The translations under genes and the position numbers were made by a program. From the NCBI GenBank assembly GCA_002381945.1, contig DFXY01000048.1:8014-53677 (forward strand): a stretch of DNA of 45,664 bases. Reading direction: 5' to 3'. Below are positions 26,276 through 33,102 of this stretch, piece by piece. A model generated the notes under the pieces. The model was not told the DNA's origin and did not search any database. It was given only the letters and a program-made list of their open reading frames with translations. This stretch comes from Bacteriovoracaceae bacterium UBA4096. GTDB lineage: Bacteria > Bdellovibrionota > Bacteriovoracia > Bacteriovoracales > Bacteriovoracaceae. Each line of letters opens with the position of its first letter. Position 1 is the first letter of the stretch.

Positions 26276-26986
26276 ATGTCTTTAATCAAAAGAAGTACTC
26301 CACGCCCTATTAAGTTTACTCCAGGAATTAATCCTTATGCGCATGGTTCAGTCATGGCAGAATTTGGAAATACAAAAGTTCATATCACCGCTGCAGTTCA
26401 GGAATCAGTTCCTCCTTTCCTGAAAGGTAAAGGTCAGGGATGGGTAACAGCGGAATATGCCATGCTTCCTTCTTCTACTCATACCCGTTGTGACCGGGAA
26501 AGAAAAGGGGCCTCAGGACGAACTCAGGAGATTCAGCGCCTGATTGGACGTGCTCTGCGCTCGATTGTGGATTTAAAAAAATTAGGTGAAAGATCAATCC
26601 TGATTGATTGTGATGTGATTGTGGCCGATGGTGGAACACGTACGACTTCTATTTCCGGTGCCTATATTGCTCTTGAAATGGCCGTAAGAAAACTCATGAA
26701 AGATGGCCTTCTACTTGAGAATCCAATCAAAGACGGACTGGCAGCAATCTCTATTGGTATTAATAAAAATGATGAAGTGATCGCTGACTTAAACTATGAA
26801 GAAGATTCTTCATGTGGCACTGATATGAATATCGTGATGACAGCCAGTGGAAAGTTTGTGGAAGTTCAGGGAACTGCTGAAGGTGAGCCATTTTCAATGG
26901 ATCATTTACAGGCCCTTTTGGGTTGTGCTCAAACAGCTCTGCAAGTTGTGATCAAAGAACAACGTGCCATATTGGAAAAGCTATAA
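26276..26986 (+). CDS. rph: Ribonuclease PH
   Basis: Phosphate-dependent 3'-5' exonuclease that trims tRNA 3' ends. It is 236 residues, full length, with TCDRERKGASGRTQEIQRLIG-type core residues, ADGGTRTTSISGAYIAL, and LNYEEDSSCGTDMNIVMT carrying the catalytic Asp residues. It is paired with rdgB, one base apart. The tRNA-Pro gene just downstream already encodes CCA, so trimming of its trailer is a plausible substrate. GAGG sits before the ATG. Confidence 0.96.
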   Translation: MSLIKRSTPRPIKFTPGINPYAHGSVMAEFGNTKVHITAAVQESVPPFLKGKGQGWVTAEYAMLPSSTHTRCDRERKGASGRTQEIQRLIGRALRSIVDLKKLGERSILIDCDVIVADGGTRTTSISGAYIALEMAVRKLMKDGLLLENPIKDGLAAISIGINKNDEVIADLNYEEDSSCGTDMNIVMTASGKFVEVQGTAEGEPFSMDHLQALLGCAQTALQVVIKEQRAILEKL

Positions 26987-26987
26987 G

Positions 26988-27590
26988 ATGACTTCCTTTA
27001 TTCTGGCATCAGGAAACGCTCATAAGGCCGAAGAGTTCAAAGATCTCTTCCAGGGTGTCTTGACCGTGAGTCCAGCGCCTAAAACTCTGGAGGTAGATGA
27101 AAGCGGCAAGACCTACACTGAAAACGCTTATCTTAAGGCCCGAGCTTATTATGAAACCTATCATGCACCGGCCTTGGCCGATGATTCAGGTCTTAACATC
27201 GAAGCCTTACCTGAAATTCTAGGGGTTCAAAGTGCCCGCTTTGCCCCTGAGCTTTCTGAATATTCTGATAAATGTAAAAAAGTCATCGAACTCTTAGGTG
27301 GCAAAGACAATCGGAATGCCTATTTTGTCTGTGTCCTTTGCTTTTATATCTCGCCAGATGAAGTCTACTTTTTTGAAGGTCGGGTTCATGGAACTATCGG
27401 TTTTGCCTTAAAAGGTGACCAAGGTTTTGGTTACGATCCAATTTTTATTCCGGAGAGAAAAGAGCAGGACGGGAAGAGTTTAGCAGAGCTTCCTGAGTGG
27501 AAGAATGAGTTTTCGCACAGGGCCAAGGCTAGTCAAGCGGCCTTACACTTCTTTAAAGAATCAATGGACAAATCACGTAAGAAGCCTTAA
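26988..27590 (+). CDS. rdgB: dITP/XTP pyrophosphatase (RdgB/HAM1)
   Basis: House-cleaning enzyme that hydrolyses dITP, ITP and XTP to monophosphates. The ATG at 26988, one base after the rph stop, gives 200 residues beginning with the family's ILASGNAHKAEEF nucleotide-binding motif. ADDSGLNIEALP provides the metal-binding Asp, and GFGYDPIFIPE, SLAELPEWKNEFSHRAKA complete the active site. An in-frame ATG at 26964 inside rph is not needed. Confidence 0.95.
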   Translation: MTSFILASGNAHKAEEFKDLFQGVLTVSPAPKTLEVDESGKTYTENAYLKARAYYETYHAPALADDSGLNIEALPEILGVQSARFAPELSEYSDKCKKVIELLGGKDNRNAYFVCVLCFYISPDEVYFFEGRVHGTIGFALKGDQGFGYDPIFIPERKEQDGKSLAELPEWKNEFSHRAKASQAALHFFKESMDKSRKKP

Positions 27591-27612
27591 ATATATTGGT
27601 CTCAACAATGAT

Positions 27613-27689
27613 CGGGGTGTAGCGCAGTCTGGTAGCGTATCTGCTTTGGGAGCAGGTGGTCGTTGGTTCGAATCCAATCACCCCGACCA
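27613..27689 (+). tRNA. tRNA-Pro (anticodon TGG)
   Basis: A 77-base cloverleaf: acceptor CGGGGTG (27613-27619) pairs with CACCCCG (27679-27685), discriminator A, encoded CCA (27687-27689). The D arm has AGCGCAGTCTGGTAGCG, the anticodon loop is TTTGGGA with anticodon TGG, and the T loop is GGTTCGAATCC. A run of seven T follows after one base. No copy of its 3' end was noticed elsewhere in the window. Confidence 0.97.
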
Positions 27690-27908
27690 CTTTTTTTCTA
27701 CTATTTTCTTGATTCCTTTTTACTCTTCAAAAAATCAGCAATCCCAATATTTAGAAACAAACGTGGCCAAGCAGTCAGGAAATTTCATGCGTATGATTTA
27801 AGTTGCCCCCGGACTTCTTTATCTTTTTTCGTCTTAGTGATTAGCGATTGAATCATTCTCTAGTTTTCAAAGATGAATTATTGCGCCCTAAAAACTTTTA
27901 AGTTTTTT
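27690..27908. other. Gene-free stretch after tRNA-Pro
   Basis: About 220 AT-rich bases with no ORF that has a ribosome site and no further RNA gene I can recognise. A T-rich tract directly follows the tRNA and probably ends its transcript. At the right edge lie poly-T/poly-A tracts that join the minus-strand terminator of the predicted small RNA. Confidence 0.6.
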
Positions 27909-27939
27909 AAAAAAAAACCCCTCATGATAAGAGGGGTTT
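27909..27939 (-). terminator. Rho-independent terminator of the small RNA
   Basis: A 9-bp perfect stem AAACCCCTC/GAGGGGTTT (27915-27923 with 27931-27939) with a 7-base loop. On the minus strand it runs into an uninterrupted T tract (27917-27909). On the plus strand no T tract follows, so it works leftward only. Confidence 0.88.
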
Positions 27940-27955
27940 CAAAGCGTTGAAAATT
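27939..27955 (+). repeat. Direct repeat A, copy 1
   Basis: TCAAAGCGTTGAAAATT occurs here and again, identical, at 28072-28088. Copy 1 is inside the predicted small RNA (opposite strand) and copy 2 spans toxin codons 2-7, so the repeat is the base-pairing site between the two RNAs. Two G-U pairs could extend the duplex on one side. Confidence 0.97.
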
Positions 27956-27976
27956 CCCAAGAGGTCTAACAAACCC

Positions 27977-27987
27977 GAATTTGGGGG
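27977..27987 (+). repeat. Direct repeat B, copy 1
   Basis: GAATTTGGGGG occurs here and at 28157-28167. Copy 1 coincides with the predicted 5' end of the small RNA on the opposite strand; copy 2 covers the last base of the toxin stop codon and the left side of its terminator stem. Confidence 0.9.
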
Positions 27988-28010
27988 TGTCTAATTCTAA
28001 CACATAAATA
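27981..28010 (+). promoter_or_regulatory. Weak candidate promoter of the TisB-like transcript
   Basis: TTGGGG (27981-27986), 18 bases, then TAAATA (28005-28010). Both hexamers are poor matches, as would suit a toxin gene that is normally off or needs an activator. No clear LexA-type box was found. Confidence 0.3.
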
Positions 28011-28021
28011 GAAATGATCAA
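27994..28021 (-). promoter_or_regulatory. Sigma70-type promoter of the small RNA
   Basis: On the minus strand TTGATC (28021-28016), 16 bases, then TAGAAT (27999-27994). Start expected near 27987. It overlaps the region where the toxin promoter must lie, so the two would compete for polymerase. Confidence 0.6.
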
Positions 28022-28035
28022 AGCGGAGAGCTCCT

Positions 28036-28083
28036 ATGGCCAATGAAGGCTATCTTAGGAGGCAAGGATGCTCAAAGCGTTGA
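28036..28083 (+). CDS. 15-codon leader ORF overlapping the toxin start
   Basis: GGAGAG lies five bases before the ATG at 28036. The ORF reads MANEGYLRRQGCSKR and stops at 28083, inside the toxin gene and in a different frame. Its codons cover the toxin ribosome site AGGAGG and start codon. The arrangement resembles the mok leader of hok or the tisA leader of tisB, where the upstream frame affects access to the toxin start. It may serve for translation coupling only, with no functional product. Confidence 0.5.
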   Translation: MANEGYLRRQGCSKR

Positions 28084-28157
28084 AAATTTTAGAGCTTATT
28101 ATCCTGATTTTAAAATTGCTAACAACTGTTTTAAGATTGTTGAGGAGTTGGTTCTAG
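28068..28157 (+). CDS. TisB-like 29-residue hydrophobic peptide (candidate type I toxin)
   Basis: A perfect AGGAGG with a 5-base spacer precedes the ATG, and a Rho-independent terminator begins 6 bases after the TAG, so this is a complete gene. The 29-residue product is a single amphipathic membrane helix: N-part MLKALKILEL, core IILILKLLTTVLRLL, end RSWF. It matches E. coli TisB (also 29 residues) in the pattern [D/E]xxILILKLxxxxL[Q/R]LL, with Glu9 where TisB has Asp5. TisB inserts in the inner membrane and collapses the proton gradient; the same role here is inferred. The predicted small RNA pairs over codons 2-7. The gene is too short for normal callers. Confidence 0.75.
   Translation: MLKALKILELIILILKLLTTVLRLLRSWF
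28072..28088 (+). repeat. Direct repeat A, copy 2 (pairing site in toxin codons 2-7)
   Basis: Identical to 27939-27955. An RNA duplex here would cover positions +5 to +21 of the toxin coding sequence, within the footprint of an initiating ribosome, and also the end of the leader ORF. Confidence 0.97.
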
Positions 28158-28167
28158 AATTTGGGGG
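28157..28167 (+). repeat. Direct repeat B, copy 2 (at toxin stop and terminator)
   Basis: Identical to 27977-27987. It includes the last base of the toxin stop codon and the first half of the terminator stem, so pairing with the small RNA 5' end would compete with the terminator hairpin. Confidence 0.9.
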
Positions 28168-28195
28168 AGAAGAAATTCTCCCCTTTATTATTATT
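28164..28195 (+). terminator. Rho-independent terminator of the TisB-like gene
   Basis: An 8-bp stem GGGGAGAA/TTCTCCCC (28164-28171 with 28176-28183) with a stable GAAA tetraloop, followed by TTTATTATTATT. It ends 1 base before the stop of the convergent gene. Confidence 0.9.
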
Positions 28196-28196
28196 C

Positions 28197-29219
28197 CTAC
28201 TTCCCAAAATCAACTTCAAGGCCAGTCTCATAAGTCGTTCCACTCTTCTCATCACCTTCACGCACTCTTCCGAAAAATTTAACTCCACTCTTCGTTTTAT
28301 ATTTGATGCCGATCTCTGCTTCTTCTTGGTTACTGGCAAGACTTCTGGTCTTGAGTCCTTGTTGTCTTGACGTATACCCTGTAAAGACCAAAATCTCAGC
28401 ATTGTTGGGTGCCTGGATATCCAGACCGGCAGTCACACTCACATCTTGTTCAAAATTATTTCCTGAATATTTAACCTCTGTAAAACTCTTCACATTCGAG
28501 CTAAGTTTCTGATCCACTCGGGCGTTGGCCTTGACTTTATCCAGATGAAAGGTCACACCATCTAAAGCTTTCAGGTCTCTTGTTCCAGTGGTGTGGAGAG
28601 CTTCCAGAGAGCCTTTAATTTCAGTGTCTGAAGAAATGACTTGAGTGATGTCGAGACGATTAACGATTTCAACTTTAATAGTAGTATCTATGGGAGCAGG
28701 TGCTGACTTCATTTTTTCCACATCAACTGAATAAGCGTTCTCACCTCTGACTTCCGAATTTAGTTTTACAGAGGTGTTGGGATTCACATAATGAATGATT
28801 TTTTTCCCCGCGCCGTGCGAGAAGTTGGCATTAAATTTTCCAGGATGCGAAGCTTGTGATTCAAGAATCTTTTTTGCCGTCTGTACAATGACGTGCTCTT
28901 CTTCATGAATTTTATACTTGGCCACAACCACTGTTGTTTCGGCCTTAGGTACATCCTCGCTGATCATCAAGACTTCATAACGGACTTTCTCCGGATGATA
29001 CAATGATGCTTCATCCTGGCAATTGGTCAGGGGGTCTAGATACTTATAACTCACCATTGATTTTAAATAGTCGGCCGGCAGACCTTCTGCTGTTGGTTTT
29101 TGCGTGTAGTTTTCAAGTTGATTTTCACTAATGTGATGAGCAATTTTAGAAATGTCCTGAGTAAAGACTTGAGCATAGACCGGAGTTAGGAACAGGATGA
29201 AAAAAAGAGCTTTCCACAT
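28197..29219 (-). CDS. Hypothetical secreted protein
   Basis: A 340-residue protein with a signal peptide (MWKALFFILFLTPVYA, cut before QVF). The rest has one early Cys and alternating beta-prone segments in the C-terminal half (KYKTKSGVKFFGRV, TTYETGLEVDFGK), compatible with a periplasmic or outer-membrane beta structure. No family was recognised. No minus-strand terminator follows its stop; the first one downstream is at 27939-27909. Read-through would therefore cross the TisB-like gene in antisense. Confidence 0.72.
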   Translation of the reverse strand: MWKALFFILFLTPVYAQVFTQDISKIAHHISENQLENYTQKPTAEGLPADYLKSMVSYKYLDPLTNCQDEASLYHPEKVRYEVLMISEDVPKAETTVVVAKYKIHEEEHVIVQTAKKILESQASHPGKFNANFSHGAGKKIIHYVNPNTSVKLNSEVRGENAYSVDVEKMKSAPAPIDTTIKVEIVNRLDITQVISSDTEIKGSLEALHTTGTRDLKALDGVTFHLDKVKANARVDQKLSSNVKSFTEVKYSGNNFEQDVSVTAGLDIQAPNNAEILVFTGYTSRQQGLKTRSLASNQEEAEIGIKYKTKSGVKFFGRVREGDEKSGTTYETGLEVDFGK

Positions 29220-29331
29220 GGAAGGCTTATCGGAATTTAGAGGAATTAATTAAAATACTCCGGTCATGAAATGGCAGGTCACTACAGTGCCGTGAAAAGA
29301 CTTTAAAATGCCTTTTACAGGAGGTGGGTCT

Positions 29332-29889
29332 ATGAAAAAGTTAATCTTTTCAATGATTTTAGGACTTGGTTTTTTACCGCTGTCTTCCCAGGCCGGTTTA
29401 TTGGTGGAACCGGTATTGGGTTATACCGTAGGCCAGAAACTTGATATAGACGGGCTGAAGGAATACGACGGAGGCAGAGGCATGTCTTATGGGGGGCGCC
29501 TGGGCTACCAGACAGGTCCTTGGCAAATTGGAGCAGACTATCTCAAGAGCAGTATTGATATGAATAGCAGTGATTTTGACGAGAATGCAGATATCACTGA
29601 ATGGGCGGCATTTGTGGGGATGGAATTTCCATTTCTTCTAAGAGGCTATGCAGGTTATATCTTTTCAGCTGAAGGTGAAACCGAGCTGAACAATGTCTCT
29701 ACCGATCTTAAAGATGGAAATGGATTTAAACTAGGAGTGGGTTTAACTCCTTTGCCATTCTTAGACATCAATCTGGAGTATCGAAACGGGACTTTTGATA
29801 AGTATCGCCAGAACGGAGTGAACATATCTCAGGATGTGGATTACGAAGCTTATATGCTTTCCATTTCGCTTCCTCTGGACTTATTTTGA
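29332..29889 (+). CDS. Outer-membrane beta-barrel protein, small
   Basis: The ATG at 29332 follows GGAGGTGGG. A 185-residue product has a signal peptide ending in SSQA, then amphipathic beta strands with Gly- and aromatic-rich turns (GRLGYQTGPWQIGADYLK, FLLRGYAGYIFS, LDINLEYRNGTF). The C-terminal LPLDLF ends in Phe, the usual signal for the BAM complex. It fits an 8-stranded OmpA/OmpW-like barrel. The in-frame ATG at 29308 would place the signal peptide internally. The function beyond the barrel fold cannot be read. Confidence 0.83.
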   Translation: MKKLIFSMILGLGFLPLSSQAGLLVEPVLGYTVGQKLDIDGLKEYDGGRGMSYGGRLGYQTGPWQIGADYLKSSIDMNSSDFDENADITEWAAFVGMEFPFLLRGYAGYIFSAEGETELNNVSTDLKDGNGFKLGVGLTPLPFLDINLEYRNGTFDKYRQNGVNISQDVDYEAYMLSISLPLDLF

Positions 29890-29933
29890 ATTGATTGATT
29901 AGATATTTTTATTAACCTTTATAAAGGAACACC

Positions 29934-30356
29934 ATGAGATATTTAATCTTGTTCAGCCTTTTCATTTCTCTTTCCGCAGTGGCCTGCCCTGAAATTTCCG
30001 GAGAGTATGCTTGCTTAAGAAACAATCAAACCACTTTCCGTTCCATTGAAGTTATTGCCGGTGGTTTTCGAATGACAAATGGCGCTCATACTAATGATTA
30101 CATTACAGATGGCACGACCATTCAGACATTGCCGGATACTGACAGCATGAAAGATGGAAAGTATAAGAGTCATTGTCAGGGCAACAAGCTCATTGTGGAT
30201 TTCACGGCCACTATTATGTATGAAGGTTCTGCGATTGCCCGTCAGGTATCAAAAACCACTTATCAGTTAAAAAATGATCAGCTTGAGATCATCCAAAAAG
30301 TCAGAATGAAAGGGATTCCACTGCCAACGATTAAAGAGCATTGTTCTCTTCAATAA
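29934..30356 (+). CDS. Small secreted Cys-containing protein, family member 1
   Basis: A 140-residue protein with a signal peptide (MRYLILFSLFISLSAVA) and a mature part starting CPEISGEYAC. Four Cys remain after cleavage, likely two disulphides. Its layout, including a central HCQGNKLIVDF and a final CS near the C-terminus, parallels the protein at 37905-38351, so the two are probably distant paralogues, perhaps a small beta-barrel (lipocalin-like) fold. AAGGA precedes the ATG. Function unknown. Confidence 0.72.
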   Translation: MRYLILFSLFISLSAVACPEISGEYACLRNNQTTFRSIEVIAGGFRMTNGAHTNDYITDGTTIQTLPDTDSMKDGKYKSHCQGNKLIVDFTATIMYEGSAIARQVSKTTYQLKNDQLEIIQKVRMKGIPLPTIKEHCSLQ

Positions 30357-30432
30357 TATCTTAAATCCCTGATCCTTTTTATTTCTGGAGCACAAAAAGT
30401 AAAATTGATTATGTGCCATTTTATGCTGCCAC

Positions 30433-30438
30433 TATAAT
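30433..30438 (+). promoter_or_regulatory. TATAAT -10 element before the pilin-like gene
   Basis: A perfect TATAAT 33 bases before the ATG at 30471; TTGATT lies 22 bases upstream, too far for a standard -35. Confidence 0.4.
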
Positions 30439-30470
30439 CATCATATTCTTTAATATGTTGAGGTAGTGGT

Positions 30471-31268
30471 ATGCATTCGAAGCAGCAGGGTTTTTCGTTG
30501 GTCGAAGCTCTTATTGGTGTTGCAGTCCTTGGAGCTTTAAGCTTGGGATTGATGACAATGTTCTCCAATGCTTTTAAACAAGAATCGGCTTTAAACGCAA
30601 AACAAGAGTCGAGGACACTATTTGATGAGCTGGCCCTGACCTTTATTAATTCAGACTCCTGCGGCATCCGGGATGTGGGAGCACTGGGATCTCTTGATCC
30701 AAACAGTAAAAATGAAATTGAAATAACTGAAGGCTTAATTGGTCTTCAGGGAAAAGTCATAAGCAAGGGTGGAAATGGCCATTATGGTAAACTGAAGCTT
30801 AGCGATACCAATTCAATTACCATTTCTCCTTTAACTAATATGGGTCATTTAATGGATTCTCGGTCCCAAGTTGATCCGGCCTTAGTCGCCCAGGCCGGCA
30901 ACTACGTCAGAATTGGAACTTCCAATAACTATTCTTCTGAAATCCGCCTGCGCTTTAAAAAACCAGCTGGAGCAGACAATAATCAAGGTCTCATTATTTT
31001 ACGCTTTCCTGTTATCCTTACTCTTGATCATGACAATGGAAATAAAATTACCAGCTGTAGAAGTATTCCAGAAGTTAAACATGCTCAAGAATCTTGTCAG
31101 TCTATCGATGGCGGCAACAGTCTTTCTGCTGAATGGAATGAAGAAGAGTTCAGCTGTAAAGTTTCAGTCAACAGTAACGATGCTGATGGGGGTCTTTGTA
31201 ATCCTGATCACGACTGCACCAATGGTTCCAGTGTTAACAATTATCGTACATCTTCGGTTTTAAATTAA
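30471..31268 (+). CDS. Type IV prepilin-like protein (PilV/minor pseudopilin type)
   Basis: A class III signal peptide MHSKQQG|FSLVEALIGVAV: cleavage after Gly7, N-methylated Phe at +1 and the conserved Glu at +5, then a hydrophobic helix that packs into the pilus core. The remaining 230 residues are a beta-rich head with Cys near the C-terminus. FSLVEAL is typical of PilV/GspI-type minor pilins. It is followed after 10 bases by an S74-domain fibre-like protein, and the two are likely co-expressed. Ribosome site GAGGTAGTGG. Confidence 0.86.
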   Translation: MHSKQQGFSLVEALIGVAVLGALSLGLMTMFSNAFKQESALNAKQESRTLFDELALTFINSDSCGIRDVGALGSLDPNSKNEIEITEGLIGLQGKVISKGGNGHYGKLKLSDTNSITISPLTNMGHLMDSRSQVDPALVAQAGNYVRIGTSNNYSSEIRLRFKKPAGADNNQGLIILRFPVILTLDHDNGNKITSCRSIPEVKHAQESCQSIDGGNSLSAEWNEEEFSCKVSVNSNDADGGLCNPDHDCTNGSSVNNYRTSSVLN

Positions 31269-31278
31269 AGAGGGTTTT

Positions 31279-32715
31279 ATGAAATTATTACTTTTATCAT
31301 TTAGCTTCTTTATCAGTTCATTAAGCTTCGCTGAGGATGTTGTTGTGCCCATTGAGTGTAAATACAATAAAGGCAAAAAACCATCTTCCGCCCTGTGTGT
31401 GCAATTTGATCCCACGCTGAAAGCGTCGGTTAATGGTGTTTGTTTGTATGATGATAATGGTTCTTCAAGTTCAAAGAGTTGGAAAAGAGGAAACCTTAAG
31501 CTGGATAAGAAATCGGGAAAATATACATTTACTCCCAAGATTTCCTGCGACAACGGAGTTGAATATAAATTGGTTCCAGATTATCAAAATGATAGCACTC
31601 TTAAACAAATCGCTGGTTCCAAAGGGCCCTGGACAGGTAACGCTGTTTATGTGACAGGGAAAGCTCCGATGAATTGTTATTACAACGTAACAGCGTTAGG
31701 GATCCCGACCGGTAGTAAACCCTGCTCGGGAGATTCACAAGATGCGAACTATTGTCGGATTTTAGAAAACCCTAAGAAGGGTTATAACGGTAAGTGGTGG
31801 GTGCATGGAAAAAATTCAAAAGTTTGCCGCGGTGGCGTTGCCTTCGGAAATAATCCCTCTCAAGTTCAGGATGAAGAAGTCATCATTTCTGACGCTCGTT
31901 TTCTGGAATTGGATGAAGAACCGTTAAGATGTATTCGTTCAAACAATTCTCAGGTTGCCTGTAACCAGTCAGCATGTATTCAACCGGGAGAACAGGCAGG
32001 ACCTGGTAAAAAAGGATGCTGCCGCAGACTAGCTAAAAAGAGCGGCGGCTATGGTTGGTACCAGAATACTAAAAATATCAATAGCTCTGATTCAAATTCA
32101 ACAGCTGGTACTACTGAGTGTACAAAATTAGTGGCCGCGAAAACACTTAACAACTTTGTTTCAGATGCTTCAGGCTTTTTAGTCGATGGGGGAAATCTCG
32201 TTAGCTCCACTTTTGCCGACGTCGTAGGTAAAAGCGATCAGAAGACAGGCCTTGCAGTCAAAGACAATAATATCATTTTTAATGTTAACCACGTTGGGGT
32301 CGCCTCCATTTCCAATAACGGACGCATGTCGATTAATTCCACTGCAGATAGCTCTTATCATTTGAAAGTCGGTGGAGATGTTCTGGCCAGTAATTTTCAT
32401 ACACCTTCCGACAAGAACTTGAAAACCGGGATTGTCCGTATTGATCGTCCCTTAGATAAGATCAGTAAGTTGAATGGGGTCTATTACTACTGGGATAAAA
32501 ATAAGGCCGGAACCTTTTACACTGAAGAAAGGCAAGTTGGCCTGATTGCCCAGGACGTAGAAAAAGTCCTGCCTGAATTAGTAAAACAAAGGGAGGATGG
32601 TACGAAAACAGTGGATTATTCTCACTCTGTAGGTCTGATCGTGGAAGCGATTAAAGAGTTAAAAAAAGAAAATGAAGCACTGAAAAGACGAATCCAGGTT
32701 CTGGAAAATAACTGA
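31279..32715 (+). CDS. Secreted protein with C-terminal S74 intramolecular chaperone (tail-fibre type)
   Basis: A 478-residue protein with a signal peptide (ending SLSFA). The middle part (about 20-280) is Cys-rich with Gly/Lys-rich loops; residues about 290-370 look like a trimeric fibre stalk (VSNGRMSINSTADSSYHLKVGG-like). The C-terminus (about 374-478) is a peptidase S74 domain, known from phage endosialidase spikes, where it guides trimerisation and cuts itself off: Ser377-Asp378 and Lys382 of the SDKNLK motif are the expected Ser/Lys pair. It ends in a coiled coil. It lies behind a pilin-like gene, suggesting a surface fibre or pilus-tip adhesin. Confidence 0.85.
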   Translation: MKLLLLSFSFFISSLSFAEDVVVPIECKYNKGKKPSSALCVQFDPTLKASVNGVCLYDDNGSSSSKSWKRGNLKLDKKSGKYTFTPKISCDNGVEYKLVPDYQNDSTLKQIAGSKGPWTGNAVYVTGKAPMNCYYNVTALGIPTGSKPCSGDSQDANYCRILENPKKGYNGKWWVHGKNSKVCRGGVAFGNNPSQVQDEEVIISDARFLELDEEPLRCIRSNNSQVACNQSACIQPGEQAGPGKKGCCRRLAKKSGGYGWYQNTKNINSSDSNSTAGTTECTKLVAAKTLNNFVSDASGFLVDGGNLVSSTFADVVGKSDQKTGLAVKDNNIIFNVNHVGVASISNNGRMSINSTADSSYHLKVGGDVLASNFHTPSDKNLKTGIVRIDRPLDKISKLNGVYYYWDKNKAGTFYTEERQVGLIAQDVEKVLPELVKQREDGTKTVDYSHSVGLIVEAIKELKKENEALKRRIQVLENN

Positions 32716-32730
32716 AAATAAGGTGCCGTT

Positions 32731-33090
32731 ATGAAAATGCTAATTGCTTTAATGACTTTGTTTCAAATGAATATTGTTCAAGCACTAGTTACTTGTTCAC
32801 CATCTTCATGCTCTCCACCTTGTGATGGAAGTTGTACCTATTATGTGTGTGACCAGGATGAAACGAAAACCTTTGAGGTGAAAAAGCTTCCAATGACAAA
32901 TGAAGATTCAGAACCAGCGAACGCCTGTTTATATACCAGGTTAATGGAAACCAAACTTCCGTTCACTTTTCAAGGTATAACCTATTCTAAGCTTCCAATG
33001 TCCATAACCAATAAATACAAGACCTGTCGGGGTGTCACTGTATCTGGGCCGGCATGTCCTCCCCCGGCTATCTCGCCCCCTGCCCCATAA
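32731..33090 (+). CDS. Small secreted Cys/Pro-rich protein
   Basis: A 119-residue protein with a signal peptide (MKMLIALMTLFQMNIVQA) and a mature N-terminus dense in Cys (CSPSSCSPPCDGSCTYYVC). The C-terminus is a Pro-rich tail (ACPPPAISPPAP). It starts 15 bases after the S74 gene with AAGGTG as ribosome site, so it belongs to the pilin-S74 unit. The disulphide-rich secreted form suggests a surface or extracellular accessory; no family was recognised. Confidence 0.72.
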   Translation: MKMLIALMTLFQMNIVQALVTCSPSSCSPPCDGSCTYYVCDQDETKTFEVKKLPMTNEDSEPANACLYTRLMETKLPFTFQGITYSKLPMSITNKYKTCRGVTVSGPACPPPAISPPAP

Positions 33091-33102
33091 AAGGCAACCG
33101 AC

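Larger units (their letters stand above)
27909..27987 (-). ncRNA. Predicted antisense/antitoxin small RNA (about 79 nt) opposite the TisB-like locus
   Basis: Predicted only from sequence. The minus strand has a promoter (28021-27994), an expected start near 27987 and a strong terminator (27939-27909). The RNA would contain AATTTTCAACGCTTTGA, perfectly complementary over 17 nt to bases 28072-28088 of the toxin mRNA (codons 2-7). Its 5' end, CCCCCAAATTC, is complementary over 11 nt to 28157-28167 at the toxin stop and terminator stem. The size and divergent arrangement match IstR-1 and Orz antitoxin RNAs. No ORF with a ribosome site is present in it. Confidence 0.65.

Noticed and set aside
27613..28200. 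tRNA-Pro as attachment site of an integrated element
   Set aside because: No integrase gene and no repeat of the tRNA 3' end was noticed in the window; the adjacent small locus could have arrived otherwise.
28043..28282. A 79-codon plus-strand ORF across the TisB-like locus
   Set aside because: No ribosome site before its ATG, and it runs through the toxin terminator and into the convergent gene. The 29-residue frame with AGGAGG explains the region better.
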